From assembly GCA_030428785.1 (NCBI GenBank), contig JAUIEF010000033.1, forward strand, positions 1-35,874: a stretch of DNA of 35,874 nt, written 5' to 3'. Both the position numbers and the translations under genes were made by a program. The stretch is from a bacterium. Its GTDB lineage: Bacteria > Planctomycetota > B15-G4. Under the pieces are notes generated by a model. That model saw only the letters and a program-made list of their open reading frames with translations. It ran no database searches and was not told the DNA's origin. Shown in pieces: positions 25,001 to 32,103 of the stretch (positions are counted from its first letter, which is position 1; each line of letters begins with the position of its first letter).

Positions 25001-25540
25001 ACCTGGTCTCCGGATGGTCGCACGCTTGGTTCGGCCTCGGCCAATGGCACGCTGACTCTCTGGCAGTCGACTCTAGATGACGCAGTTCAACTTTGGGCTG
25101 CACAGGACATCCGGCGGCATGTCGAGCCTCGTGTAGTCGAGTTGCTCGGTGAACATCTGCTACTCGCTCCGGTGCTCGACAGGCTGGTCGATGATCCATT
25201 GATCCTACCCGGCCTTCGCCAGGCGGCGGCTACGCTTGCGAGAGCGCGGCGACCGTCTGCTCACGGACTGAACGACATTTCTTGGTCGCTCGTCTCGCCG
25301 GACCGCGATGAGAAGGGTACCGATCTCGTGCGTGGTCTACGGCTCGCCCGCCACGCAGCCATGCTCATGCCGGATGACAGCAGGGTGCTCGACACTTTGG
25401 CTTGGGCTTTATTCGCGAACGGAATTCATGTTGAGGCGCTGGCAGCTGCGGATCGGGCTGTCGAGCATGCGCCGGAGTTCCAACGAGCCGAGTTCTTGAG
25501 CAGTCGAACTCGCCTGCAAGAACTCATAGGAGATCGCTGA
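22019..25540 (+). CDS. Ser/Thr protein kinase fused to 14 WD40 repeats, with C-terminal helical (TPR-like) segment
   Basis: 1173 residues. The kinase domain spans about 42-310: glycine loop SGGMGQVWEAK, Lys71, HRDIKPQN with Asp172, DFG 190-192, YMSPEQ; intact. One hydrophobic helix (about 335-358) is followed by a charged coiled segment and the linker NWEWRYLG (423-430) often found before WD40 arrays in planctomycete kinases. Fourteen WD40 units (about 437-1030) each carry a VAWSPDG-type strand and RLWD-type end; units 2, 6, 7, 12 and 14 are degenerate. Fourteen equals two seven-bladed propellers. The C-terminal ~145 residues contain a NDISWSL ... VLDTLAWALFANG segment like TPR helices. With one membrane pass, the WD40 part would be extracytoplasmic, suggesting a surface sensor. 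GC is clearly lower than neighbours (35/60 in 23341-23400). No strong ribosome site; the ATG at 22019 is the first Met before the kinase domain. Confidence 0.9.
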   Translation: MDIPAGGRTGTVRLFRTNSDTQELPPNDAPGGPVSGQLLGDFELVRWIASGGMGQVWEAKQVSLGRTVAVKLLLNGMVADDQLNFFLREGRAGGRLNHPNIVQTIGQGTSKGLAWIAQEFVAGSCTLKDVLDDLRSAGDVPPPEYYRLVAQFIGSVAGAMQLAHEAGVIHRDIKPQNILVTADDQPKVTDFGLAKIMNEVSLSHTGDFAGTYYYMSPEQVAARRMGIDHATDIFSLGVVLYELLTLRRPFEGDTGHQICEQIVTTEPPDPRSIRSQCPKDLSVICTKALEKARADRYASMAGFASDLRRYLVGEPILAQPPGVYQRVVKWSKRNRAAAVAAFAGIVALLSLSLAAAVAIRSARSAHERREELSATNDELARQMLLSERRAYEALMAGASAELLNERFLEAKRLHELCPIDQRNWEWRYLGLELDRSLRSLDEHDGPVQSVAWSPDGQWILSASSDGRVLLWDAEHGEVMDEFEKHDAGLGVVAWSPDGARWLAGGGSSLQLRSRSAADPLLTIPVPAMTVTAAWSPDGRVIATGASDACVRVWDALEGTSLATLRGHRLWVWSVAWAPDGLSLASGSGDGTVRLWDVPSGSCKAVLVGHETTVSGLAWSPDGSWVASGSGDRSVRLWDATTGECVKVLACADRVTSVAWSPYGEAVVVGSQDGSLRTFDPESGEWRDTLLGHAGSVESVHWSPTGNALVSGSLDETVRIWRAESSPVPCSVTVSDFSVRSVAWSDDGSRIATASQDGTVRLWDAQTGDGQHVLEAHGGDVRCAAWSPYGERLVSCSTDGALMLWDTRSGGLLRECRGHTGRVLSVAWSPDGSLIASGSEDQTVALWDAETGDLIRVFNGHQSTVTSVDWSSDSSWLVSASLDRSARIWSVQSGDCTAVLEPADERFGVLIARWSPNDRYVAVGGHDRRVRIWDTRSDEVRNCEGHLGSVEDLAWSPDGTRLASCSEDGTLRVWDPEAGRVQKVLKSEAERTVAVTWSPDGRTLGSASANGTLTLWQSTLDDAVQLWAAQDIRRHVEPRVVELLGEHLLLAPVLDRLVDDPLILPGLRQAAATLARARRPSAHGLNDISWSLVSPDRDEKGTDLVRGLRLARHAAMLMPDDSRVLDTLAWALFANGIHVEALAAADRAVEHAPEFQRAEFLSSRTRLQELIGDR
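23325..25110 (+). repeat. Fourteen tandem WD40-coding units of about 126 bases
   Basis: Each unit codes for about 42 residues and includes a recurrent DNA motif near gcctggagtcc(c/t)ga(c/t)gg. Units diverge more than in the FG-GAP gene at 9683, so this is an older array. It explains the dense short direct repeats seen in this stretch. Confidence 0.75.
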
Positions 25541-25589
25541 GAACCGACTCAAGAGGTCGTTGTCTGGGAGCCACATGCCGCGAACTCCT

Positions 25590-26633
25590 TCACCCTCCGC
25601 CCGGCAGGTCCACCTCGAAGGTCCCGGCCTCCATGAGGACCTGCTGGCCGTTGAAGTCGACGAGCGTGGCGGAGAAGGCGCCCGTGAGCCGCCCGCCCGC
25701 GCGGTCCACCTCGACGGACCAGGGCTGCGTCGGGTCGAGCGTGCTGAGGTGGATGGCCTGGCCGCAGCCGCCGTTGCCGTCGGGGACGGGCAAGAAGCAG
25801 CATCGCCGGGACAGCTGCAGGTCGGCGCCCGGCTCGGTTTCGCTCCAGCGCGCGGGGAACGGGCCGTCGACGTCCACGGGCAGGCGGAGCACGAGCCCAC
25901 GGCACGTCTTGCCGTGCTGGAACCCGCCGCTCACCTCGAGCCCGCCCTCCGGCGTCGCGATCGCGGAGGACCGGGCGTCCGTCGTGACCATGGGCAGCCC
26001 GTCGAGCGTCACGTCCATCCTGTTCAGCAGTGACGGCGGGTCGGCGTCGACCACGCGGATGTCGCCGAGCCCGCCCGAGCCGAGCGCGTTGCGCACCTGC
26101 ACGACCTGGTTCCCTTCCGCCGTCCCGCCGCGCACGACCGCGGAGAGCGAGACGCCGCGCTCGATCCAGCGCACCTTCTTCGCGCGCGTCTCTCCGACCC
26201 ACACCTTCGGCCGCCTGCGGCCCATGCGCTCGCCGGCGATCTCGATCCGCCCGCCGGTGCCGACCTGCGTCGGCGTCACGGACGTGATCGCGGGCGGCGT
26301 CGTGAAGAACAGCGCCTCCGACACGACGGGCTCGCCGCCGCGCGGCTTCACGACGACGTGCCACGCGTCGCGCGGCGCCTTCCGGACGCGCAGCACGAGC
26401 CGGTCGTCCGCGTGCTCGAGGACCTTCAGCTTGCGGCGCACGACCTTGCCGCCGCTCGGGAAGGCCTGCTCGAGCCACGCGCGCGGCCGCTTCGCGCCGA
26501 AGCCCGCGCCCTCGACGACGAACTCCGTGCCGGGGGCGCCCTGGTCCGGCGCGAGGCCGTCGATGGTCGCGGGCGCGTCGCCGGTCGGGAGCGCGGGGAT
26601 CAGCAGGCAGGCGGCGAGAGCGAGGGCGAGCAT
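25590..26633 (-). CDS. Secreted protein with two IPT/TIG domains and an unrecognised C-terminal domain
   Basis: 347 residues. The signal peptide is LALALAACLLIPALPTGDA; the Ala-Ala-Cys at 8-10 might instead be a lipobox, which cannot be settled by eye. Residues ~22-112 and ~114-195 look like two immunoglobulin-like IPT/TIG domains: each opens with Ile-x-x-(Val/Leu)-x-P-x-x-(G/V)-x-x-G-(T/G) and a GxGFG/GERMG turn, as in ATIDGLAPDQGAPGTEF and AITSVTPTQVGTGGRIEI. The C-terminal ~140 residues (GGLEVSGGFQHGKTCRG ... CCFLPVPDGNGGCGQAIHL ... FNGQQVLMEAGTFEVDLPGGG) contain four Cys and are beta-rich; unidentified. A ribosome site (GGAG, eight bases ahead) fixes the start. It is convergent with the WD40 kinase gene (49 bases between stops). 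Probable extracellular binding role. Confidence 0.72.
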   Translation of the reverse strand: MLALALAACLLIPALPTGDAPATIDGLAPDQGAPGTEFVVEGAGFGAKRPRAWLEQAFPSGGKVVRRKLKVLEHADDRLVLRVRKAPRDAWHVVVKPRGGEPVVSEALFFTTPPAITSVTPTQVGTGGRIEIAGERMGRRRPKVWVGETRAKKVRWIERGVSLSAVVRGGTAEGNQVVQVRNALGSGGLGDIRVVDADPPSLLNRMDVTLDGLPMVTTDARSSAIATPEGGLEVSGGFQHGKTCRGLVLRLPVDVDGPFPARWSETEPGADLQLSRRCCFLPVPDGNGGCGQAIHLSTLDPTQPWSVEVDRAGGRLTGAFSATLVDFNGQQVLMEAGTFEVDLPGGG

Positions 26634-26743
26634 GGGTCGGGCTCCGTGCGGCGAGCGGGGGCGCGGCGTGCGTCTCCCCCGGCCGCAGGTGGACGCGGGT
26701 GTTTCCGATGCCTGACAGGCGGCGCCCGCGGACCCCGCGCGTG

Positions 26744-26749
26744 TAGAGT
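26744..26749 (+). promoter_or_regulatory. -10-like hexamer, predicted leaderless start of the dioxygenase gene
   Basis: TAGAGT followed by six bases and the ATG at 26756; expected transcription start coincides with the A of ATG. No -35 box at normal spacing (a CTGACA at 26712-26717 is nine bases too far). No ribosome site precedes the ATG, which supports a leaderless reading. Confidence 0.35.
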
Positions 26750-26755
26750 ACCGCG

Positions 26756-27712
26756 ATGTCCTCGCCCGCCCCCTCCACCGACTTCCGCAGCCGCCACGGC
26801 GGGCTCTGGCCCGACCGCGCCGACGCCGAGGCGCGGCTCGAGGAGAAGCTCGCGCGCGGCGACGTCGACGACGTGCAGGCCGCGCGGCTGCGCGACTGGA
26901 TGCGCGACGGCTTCGTCGTCATCCCGGGCGCCGTGCCCGAGGCGCACCTCGCCGCCGTGGACGCCGCGATCGCCGCGACCTGGGCCGGCGCCCACCCGCG
27001 CGCGCACGTCGAGTACTGGCGCGACGGCGTGCAGCACATCGAGCCCGTGCAGCCGGAGCACGAGGCGCTCATGGCCAAGCTCCTCGACCTGCACGCCTAC
27101 GACGAGGACGTGCGGCGCGCGATCTTCAGCGACGCCGCGCTCGGCTTCCTGCGCGCGCTCTTCGAGCGGCCGCCGCTCGCGTTCCAGACGCTCACCTTCC
27201 AGCGCGGCACGGAGCAGCCGATCCACCAGGACACGGCGTACGTCATCGTCGACGCGCCCATGGAGCTCGTCGGCTCGTGGCTCGCGCTCGAGGACGTCGC
27301 CGAGGGCTCGGGCGAGCTCGAGTACTACGTCGGCAGCCACCGCCTGCCCGAGGTCGACTGGGGCAGCGGCACGAAGGGCATGCCCGCCGGACACCCGGAC
27401 CACGAGCGCTGGCTCGCGTGGCTGCACGAGGCGTCCGCGGAGCGCGGCCTCGAGCGCCGGCGCTTCCGGCCGAAGCGCGGCGACCTGCTCCTCTGGCACG
27501 CCGACCTCGCGCACGGCGGCTCGCCGGTCACCGTGCCGGCGTCCACGCGCCGCAGCCTCGTGACGCACTATTGCCCCGTCGACCGCGCGCCCGGCTACTT
27601 CGCCCACTGCGCGCACAGCGAGCGGCTGCCGCACGCGTCCGGCGCGTCGTACTGCTACCCGTGCCGCTGGGCACCCGAGCCGCCGCACGAGCGCGGTCCG
27701 GGCGACGACTGA
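26756..27712 (+). CDS. Phytanoyl-CoA dioxygenase (PhyH)-family Fe(II)/2-oxoglutarate oxygenase
   Basis: 318 residues, cytoplasmic. An N-terminal helix pair leads to the family opening RDWMRDGFVVIPGAVPEAHLAAVDAAI (about 46-73). The iron-binding HxD is His157-x-Asp159 (PIHQDTAYV), followed by GSWLALEDVAEGSGELEYYVGSH, the usual 'W-AL-D-x-x-x-x-x-G-x-L' stretch. The distal His is in GDLLLWHADLAHGG (His253), and the 2-oxoglutarate-binding Arg is 265 or 266 in TRRSLVTHY. All iron and co-substrate residues are present, so it should be an active hydroxylase; substrates in this family range from acyl-CoA to secondary metabolites and sugars, and the neighbours do not narrow it. Monocistronic in appearance, with its own start signal, and convergent with the PKD gene (24 bases between stops). 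Confidence 0.9.
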   Translation: MSSPAPSTDFRSRHGGLWPDRADAEARLEEKLARGDVDDVQAARLRDWMRDGFVVIPGAVPEAHLAAVDAAIAATWAGAHPRAHVEYWRDGVQHIEPVQPEHEALMAKLLDLHAYDEDVRRAIFSDAALGFLRALFERPPLAFQTLTFQRGTEQPIHQDTAYVIVDAPMELVGSWLALEDVAEGSGELEYYVGSHRLPEVDWGSGTKGMPAGHPDHERWLAWLHEASAERGLERRRFRPKRGDLLLWHADLAHGGSPVTVPASTRRSLVTHYCPVDRAPGYFAHCAHSERLPHASGASYCYPCRWAPEPPHERGPGDD

Positions 27713-27716
27713 GCGG

Positions 27717-27733
27717 GAGCCGCCCCGCGGCTC
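27717..27733. terminator. Perfect 7-bp hairpin between convergent genes
   Basis: Arms GAGCCGC and GCGGCTC with a CCC loop, four bases after the dioxygenase TGA and three bases beyond the stop of the opposing PKD gene. It almost fills the 24-base gap and would serve both strands. No T-run, like the hairpin at 1261-1277. Confidence 0.5.
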
Positions 27734-27736
27734 ACG

Positions 27737-29746
27737 TCACGGCGTCGTCGCGGTGGCCGCGTTCGAGAGCGTGAGCCCCGCGGGCACGCTCGGGTCCTGC
27801 ACGATGAACTGGAGCCAGAACGGGACGCCCGGCGCGAGGCCGGCGGGCCACGGGATCGTCTGCGTCCAGGTGCCGGTCGCGTCCGTCGCGCGCAGGAACT
27901 GCGCCGTCGGCGGGCTGGCGAACACCGTGCCGCCCAGCGCGTCGAAGGGCACGGATGAGAACGACAGCCACGCGAGCGCGAGCGTGCCGCCCGGCGCGTC
28001 GGAGAGGGTGAGCGTCAGTGGCGCGCCGGCCTCGAGCGTGCCCTTCGCCGCGAGCTCCGGCACGCCCGCCGCGCCGACCGAGCCGCCGCCGAGGTGCGTC
28101 CACGGCGAGGGCACGAGCACGTTGAGCGCCGTGCGGAACTCGAGGCCCGGGTTCGGCGCGGCGACGACGTCCGGGTCGCCGTCCGCGTCGAGGTCCGGTG
28201 CGATGACCAGGCCGTTGCCGGCGAAGCTCCCGAACGGCTGCGGCTGGAAGCCCGCGGCGAAGTCGCCGAGGCCGTCCGTGTTGTCGAACCAGACGACGTC
28301 TGCGGGGCCCGCGGCGAGCAGGTCCGTGTCGCCGTCCCCGTCGACGTCGGCCGGCGCGAGCGACCGCCACGGCGTGGACGCGGCGATCAGGTGGGCCGTC
28401 CAGGCCCCGCCCTCGCCGTCCGCGTTCCCGAACCAGCGCAGCTGCGGCGTCGTCACGAGGAGGTCGCCGTCGCCGTCCCCGTCGACGTCCGCGATGCGCA
28501 CGTTGCGCGGGTCCTCGTACGCGGTGGACACGAGCTTCTCGAAGCTGAAGTCCCCGGCGCCGTCGGTGTTCTCGAACCACGCGATCGTGTCGTCCGTGAC
28601 GGAGACCGCCGCGACGTCGAGGTCGCCGTCCGCGTCGACGTCGCCGATCGCGAGTCCGCGCGGCCCGAGCGTCGACGTCGACAGGTGCACCACCGGAGCG
28701 AGGTCGCCGAGGCCGTCGAGGTTCTCGTGCCAGCCCACGCTGTCGTCGTCGGTGGACGCGACGAGCAGGTCGATGTCGCCGTCGCCGTCGAGGTCGCCCG
28801 TCTCGAGCACGTCGGGCCGCGCCGGCATGGGCACGAGCTCCTCGGCCGGCGCGAACGTCCCGCCCAGGTTGCGCTTCCACAGGAGCCGGCTCGGGACGAC
28901 GGCCCGCACGAGGAGGTCCGTGCGTCCGTCGCCGTCGAGGTCCGCCGGGTGCGGTCCGACGGGGTTGTCGATCTCGAAGAAGTCCGAGACGACGACGCCC
29001 GGGCCGAGCTCGCCGCCGCCCAGGTTCGGGAACAGGGCGATCTCGTTCGTGGCGCCGTCCGACGTCACGACCTCCGGCAGGCCGTCGCCGTCGAGGTCCA
29101 GGGTCGAGATCGAGTAGAGGTTGCCGAAGCCCGGGTGCGTGACGATCTCCGGCGGCGCGAACGCGGCCTGGATGGAGATGAGGTCCGTCGCGACCTTCGT
29201 GTCGAGCTGGCTCCCGACCTGCACCGTGAGCTCGACCGTGTAGACGCCCGGTTGCGGGTACTCGTGCACCGGGTGCTGGACCGACGACGTGCCGCCGTCG
29301 CCGAAGTCCCAGCTCCACGCGTCGACGGGCTGCCCGGACGTCGTGAGGTCGGTGAACGCGACGGTCAGCGAGCCCTGGCCCGTGGTGGGCGTCGCGGTGA
29401 AGTCGACCGTGACGTCGACGGGGTCCACCGTGACGAACGCGGTCTTCGTCTCGACGTCGAAGCCGCCGCCCGCGCCGAAGACCGTGAGCGACACGGTGTA
29501 GGTGCCGGGCACGGTGTAGACGTGCGCGGGGCTCGTGCCGTTGCCGAAGGTGCCGTCGCCGAACGCCCAGTTCCACGAGAGCGGCGTGCCGCCCGTCGTG
29601 GCGTCGGAGAAGGTCACGAGGAGCGGGCTGCCGCCCGAGGTCGGCGTCGCCGTGAAGTCGGCGTCGAGCTGGGCGGAGGCGACGCCCGGCCACGCGGCGA
29701 GCGCCGCGAGCAGGGCGAGGACGGGACGGACGCGCGCGATCGACAT
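27737..29746 (-). CDS. Secreted protein: two PKD domains, FG-GAP/VCBS propeller, shared C-terminal tail
   Basis: 669 residues. Signal peptide 1-25 (VLALLAALAAWPGVASAQ). Two PKD domains follow (about 28-110 and 112-195), each with the signature (N/S)WxFGDGxxxxxxxPxHxYxxPGxYTVxLTV. Residues ~205-545 hold FG-GAP/VCBS units with DLDGDGxxD loops. The 119-residue tail (551-669) starts HLGGGSVGAAGVP and ends TTP; it aligns without gaps to the tail of the protein at 9683, with 62 identities in 119 by hand count. A ribosome site (AGGAG, about four bases ahead of ATG) and a -10-like TACGAT (29795-29790, minus) support the start. PKD domains usually mediate carbohydrate or protein binding outside the cell. 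It lies 49 bases downstream of the CocE-type hydrolase gene on the same strand. Confidence 0.9.
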   Translation of the reverse strand: MSIARVRPVLALLAALAAWPGVASAQLDADFTATPTSGGSPLLVTFSDATTGGTPLSWNWAFGDGTFGNGTSPAHVYTVPGTYTVSLTVFGAGGGFDVETKTAFVTVDPVDVTVDFTATPTTGQGSLTVAFTDLTTSGQPVDAWSWDFGDGGTSSVQHPVHEYPQPGVYTVELTVQVGSQLDTKVATDLISIQAAFAPPEIVTHPGFGNLYSISTLDLDGDGLPEVVTSDGATNEIALFPNLGGGELGPGVVVSDFFEIDNPVGPHPADLDGDGRTDLLVRAVVPSRLLWKRNLGGTFAPAEELVPMPARPDVLETGDLDGDGDIDLLVASTDDDSVGWHENLDGLGDLAPVVHLSTSTLGPRGLAIGDVDADGDLDVAAVSVTDDTIAWFENTDGAGDFSFEKLVSTAYEDPRNVRIADVDGDGDGDLLVTTPQLRWFGNADGEGGAWTAHLIAASTPWRSLAPADVDGDGDTDLLAAGPADVVWFDNTDGLGDFAAGFQPQPFGSFAGNGLVIAPDLDADGDPDVVAAPNPGLEFRTALNVLVPSPWTHLGGGSVGAAGVPELAAKGTLEAGAPLTLTLSDAPGGTLALAWLSFSSVPFDALGGTVFASPPTAQFLRATDATGTWTQTIPWPAGLAPGVPFWLQFIVQDPSVPAGLTLSNAATATTP

Positions 29747-29795
29747 GGGTCTCCTCTCCGGCCGGAGTCGGGGTGACGCCGGTGCCGTGATCGTA

Positions 29796-31913
29796 TCAGC
29801 CGGACGGAGGATGCGCGGGTGAGGAGCACCGCGGGATCCTCACGTCCCACTCACGCGCCGCGACCCGCTCGTCGCCGAGGCGCGCGTCGAGCGAGGCCTC
29901 GAGACGGAACGCGTCCCGGTCCGCGGTGAGGCGGGTCCTCACGACGACGCGGACACGCCAGTCGCCGCGGTGGAGCTCGCTCACCTGCTCGACCTCGGCG
30001 CGCGCCGACAGCGGGTCGTCGTCGCGGATCGTGAACGTCTCGAGGATCCCCTGCCCGACCTGCAGGCCGATGTCGTCCTCGCGCCAGCGCGCGACGCGGC
30101 CCTGCTCGTCGCGGGCGGTGCGCACGACGTAGCGCGTCTCGCCCGTCGCGTCATCGCGCGTGACGGAGCGCCCCGAGCCGGGATCGCGCAGCTCCGTCTG
30201 CTCCGGCGGCGACGCGCCCTCCGGACGACCGAACGGGCGCAGCGCGTCGTCCGCCGCGCGGGGCGCGCGCACGGGGAGCTCGAGCCGCGAGCCCGTGCCG
30301 AGGATCGTGAGCGTCACGGGCTCGGGCGACGGCCACACGAGCGGCCAGTACGTCGTGGAGACCGAGACGCGCAGCCGGTGCCCCGGGGGGAAGGCGTGCG
30401 CCGCGTCGTTGAGCGCGACCTCGACCGTCATCGGCACGCCGGGGACGACGGGCACGTCGCGGTCGAGCCCCTCGCGCGCGGCGAGGTCGAGCAGACCGTA
30501 GGTCACGCGCCGCGAGGTCCCGTCGGGCGCGACGTCGCAGAGGCGCACGGCGACGAAGGCCGCCGGCCGGTCCACGGCGAGGCGCAGCACGACGCGCGGC
30601 GCGCCGAGCATCTCGAAGCCTTCCGCGAGCGGGGCGCCGTCGAAGCACAGCGAGCCGGCGTCGTCGGCGGACTGCTCGGCGGGAGCGTCGTCGTCGTGGC
30701 CGAAGCGACACCACGCGCCGGCCGCGAGCCCCGTCGTCTGCGGCGAGCGGTGCGACAGCGCCTCCGACGGGACGTGTGCCGACGTCTGTGTCCGCGAGTC
30801 GGCCGGCGGTGTCGCCGCCGCGCCCGCGCCGTCGGCGTGCTCCACCAGCAGTCCGCGGCCCCCGTCGACGCGCAGGTCGAGCACGTGCGGCGTCGTCGTC
30901 GGGAACGGCGTGTCCTCGGCGACCCAGCGGCCGTCGGCCTCGTCCGCGTCGGCGCCCGGCGCGGGCATCCAGGCGCGGAGCAGCGGGTCGCCGAGGTCGT
31001 CCGTCGTCGCGTCGTCGCGCAGCCAGCGGTCCCACCAGCCGAGCGCCTCCTGGAGGAAGCCGATGGCGGGGCCGGGCGTGCCCGCGTGCGGGTAGACGTG
31101 TCCCCACGGGCCGATGAGCCCGTGCCGCGGCACGCTCAGGCCCGCGAGCAGGCGCGGGACGGCGTTCGTGTACGCGTCGGCCCAACCGCCCACGGCGAGC
31201 ACCGGACAACCCACGGCGTCGAAGTCCTCGCAGATCGAGCCGTGCTTCCAGTAGTCGTCGCGGCGCGGGTGTTCCATCCAGGTCGCGGGGTGCAGCGGCA
31301 CCGCGGCGAGGCGCGCCTCCCAGTCGGCGCGCCAACGCGCGCCCACGAGCTCGGGGTCCGGCGGCTGCGCGCCGAGCCCCATGAGCAGCGTTCCCCACAC
31401 GAGGTTCTCGTTGAGCAGGCAGCCGCCCATGTAGTGCGCGTCGTCGGCGTAGCGGTCGTCCGTGCTGCACACGGACACGACCGCGCGCAGGGCCGGCGGG
31501 CGCCGCGCCGCGATCTGCAGCGCGTTGAAGCCGCCCCACGACTTGCCGAGCATGCCGACCGCGCCGGTGCACCACGGCTGCGACGCGACCCACGCGATGG
31601 CGTCCACGCCGTCGTCCTGCTCCTGCGGCAGGTACTCGTCGTGGAGGATGCCGTCCGAGTCACCCGCGCCGCGGAGGTCGATGCGCAGCGACGCGTAGCC
31701 GTGCCCGGCGAAGTAGTGGTGGATGGGCTCGTCGCGCTCGCGCGTGCCGTCGCGCTTGCGGTACGGGATGTACTCGAGCAGCGCGGGGACCGGGCGCTCC
31801 TCGGCGTCCGCGGGCAACCAGAGGCGGGCGGCCAGGCGCGCGCCGTCGCGCATCGGGATCCACAGGTTCTCGACGACGCGCACGGGTCGCGGGAAGGACT
31901 CGACGATGCGCAT
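29796..31913 (-). CDS. CocE/NonD family alpha/beta-hydrolase (X-Pro dipeptidyl-peptidase S15-like)
   Basis: 705 residues from the ATG at 31913 (MRIVESFPRPVRVVENLWIPMRDG); an ATG 21 codons upstream adds only Arg-rich sequence. The alpha/beta-hydrolase core has the nucleophile elbow GKSWGGF (Ser125), Asp246 in GGWADAYTNAVPRL and His272 in GPWGHVYPH, the full triad. 'LRGAGDSDG' and 'LEYIPYRKRDGT' are further family marks. The C-terminal part (about 425-560) is the jelly-roll domain of S15/CocE enzymes (PAAFVAVRLCDVAPDGTSRRVTYGLL ... HAFPPGHRLRVSVSTTYWPLVWPS), followed by ~120 residues more. It would cleave an ester or acyl-prolyl amide; no signal peptide is seen, so it is probably cytoplasmic. 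A -10-like TATCGT (31952-31947, minus) lies 34 bases upstream. Divergent from the ATP-grasp gene. Confidence 0.92.
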   Translation of the reverse strand: MRIVESFPRPVRVVENLWIPMRDGARLAARLWLPADAEERPVPALLEYIPYRKRDGTRERDEPIHHYFAGHGYASLRIDLRGAGDSDGILHDEYLPQEQDDGVDAIAWVASQPWCTGAVGMLGKSWGGFNALQIAARRPPALRAVVSVCSTDDRYADDAHYMGGCLLNENLVWGTLLMGLGAQPPDPELVGARWRADWEARLAAVPLHPATWMEHPRRDDYWKHGSICEDFDAVGCPVLAVGGWADAYTNAVPRLLAGLSVPRHGLIGPWGHVYPHAGTPGPAIGFLQEALGWWDRWLRDDATTDDLGDPLLRAWMPAPGADADEADGRWVAEDTPFPTTTPHVLDLRVDGGRGLLVEHADGAGAAATPPADSRTQTSAHVPSEALSHRSPQTTGLAAGAWCRFGHDDDAPAEQSADDAGSLCFDGAPLAEGFEMLGAPRVVLRLAVDRPAAFVAVRLCDVAPDGTSRRVTYGLLDLAAREGLDRDVPVVPGVPMTVEVALNDAAHAFPPGHRLRVSVSTTYWPLVWPSPEPVTLTILGTGSRLELPVRAPRAADDALRPFGRPEGASPPEQTELRDPGSGRSVTRDDATGETRYVVRTARDEQGRVARWREDDIGLQVGQGILETFTIRDDDPLSARAEVEQVSELHRGDWRVRVVVRTRLTADRDAFRLEASLDARLGDERVAAREWDVRIPRCSSPAHPPSG

Positions 31914-31946
31914 GGAGAGGCGAGACCCGGGTCGGGGGAGTCGCCG

Positions 31947-31952
31947 ACGATA
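31947..31952 (-). promoter_or_regulatory. -10-like hexamer upstream of the CocE-type hydrolase gene
   Basis: TATCGT read on the minus strand, placing transcription start about 27 bases before the ATG at 31913. It lies in the 190-base divergent gap. No -35 box recognised. Comparable TAxxxT hexamers precede other minus-strand genes at 29795-29790 (TACGAT) and 34928-34923 (TACCGT). Confidence 0.25.
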
Positions 31953-32103
31953 GGAGCGCGCGCGTGTCGGCGGCAAGGCCGGGCGCGCTCGGCGACGCGG
32001 TGATGCGGCACGTCGGTCGTGCGCGGGCGGGCGTGGTCGGCGATGGACACGGCACCCGCCGGCCGGTCACCATCCGCGCAGGAGGCCCGCAGGAGTCCGT
32101 CGC

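Noticed and set aside
26712..26717. CTGACA as a -35 for the dioxygenase gene
   Set aside because: Spacing to the TAGAGT hexamer is 26 bases, too long for a housekeeping promoter.
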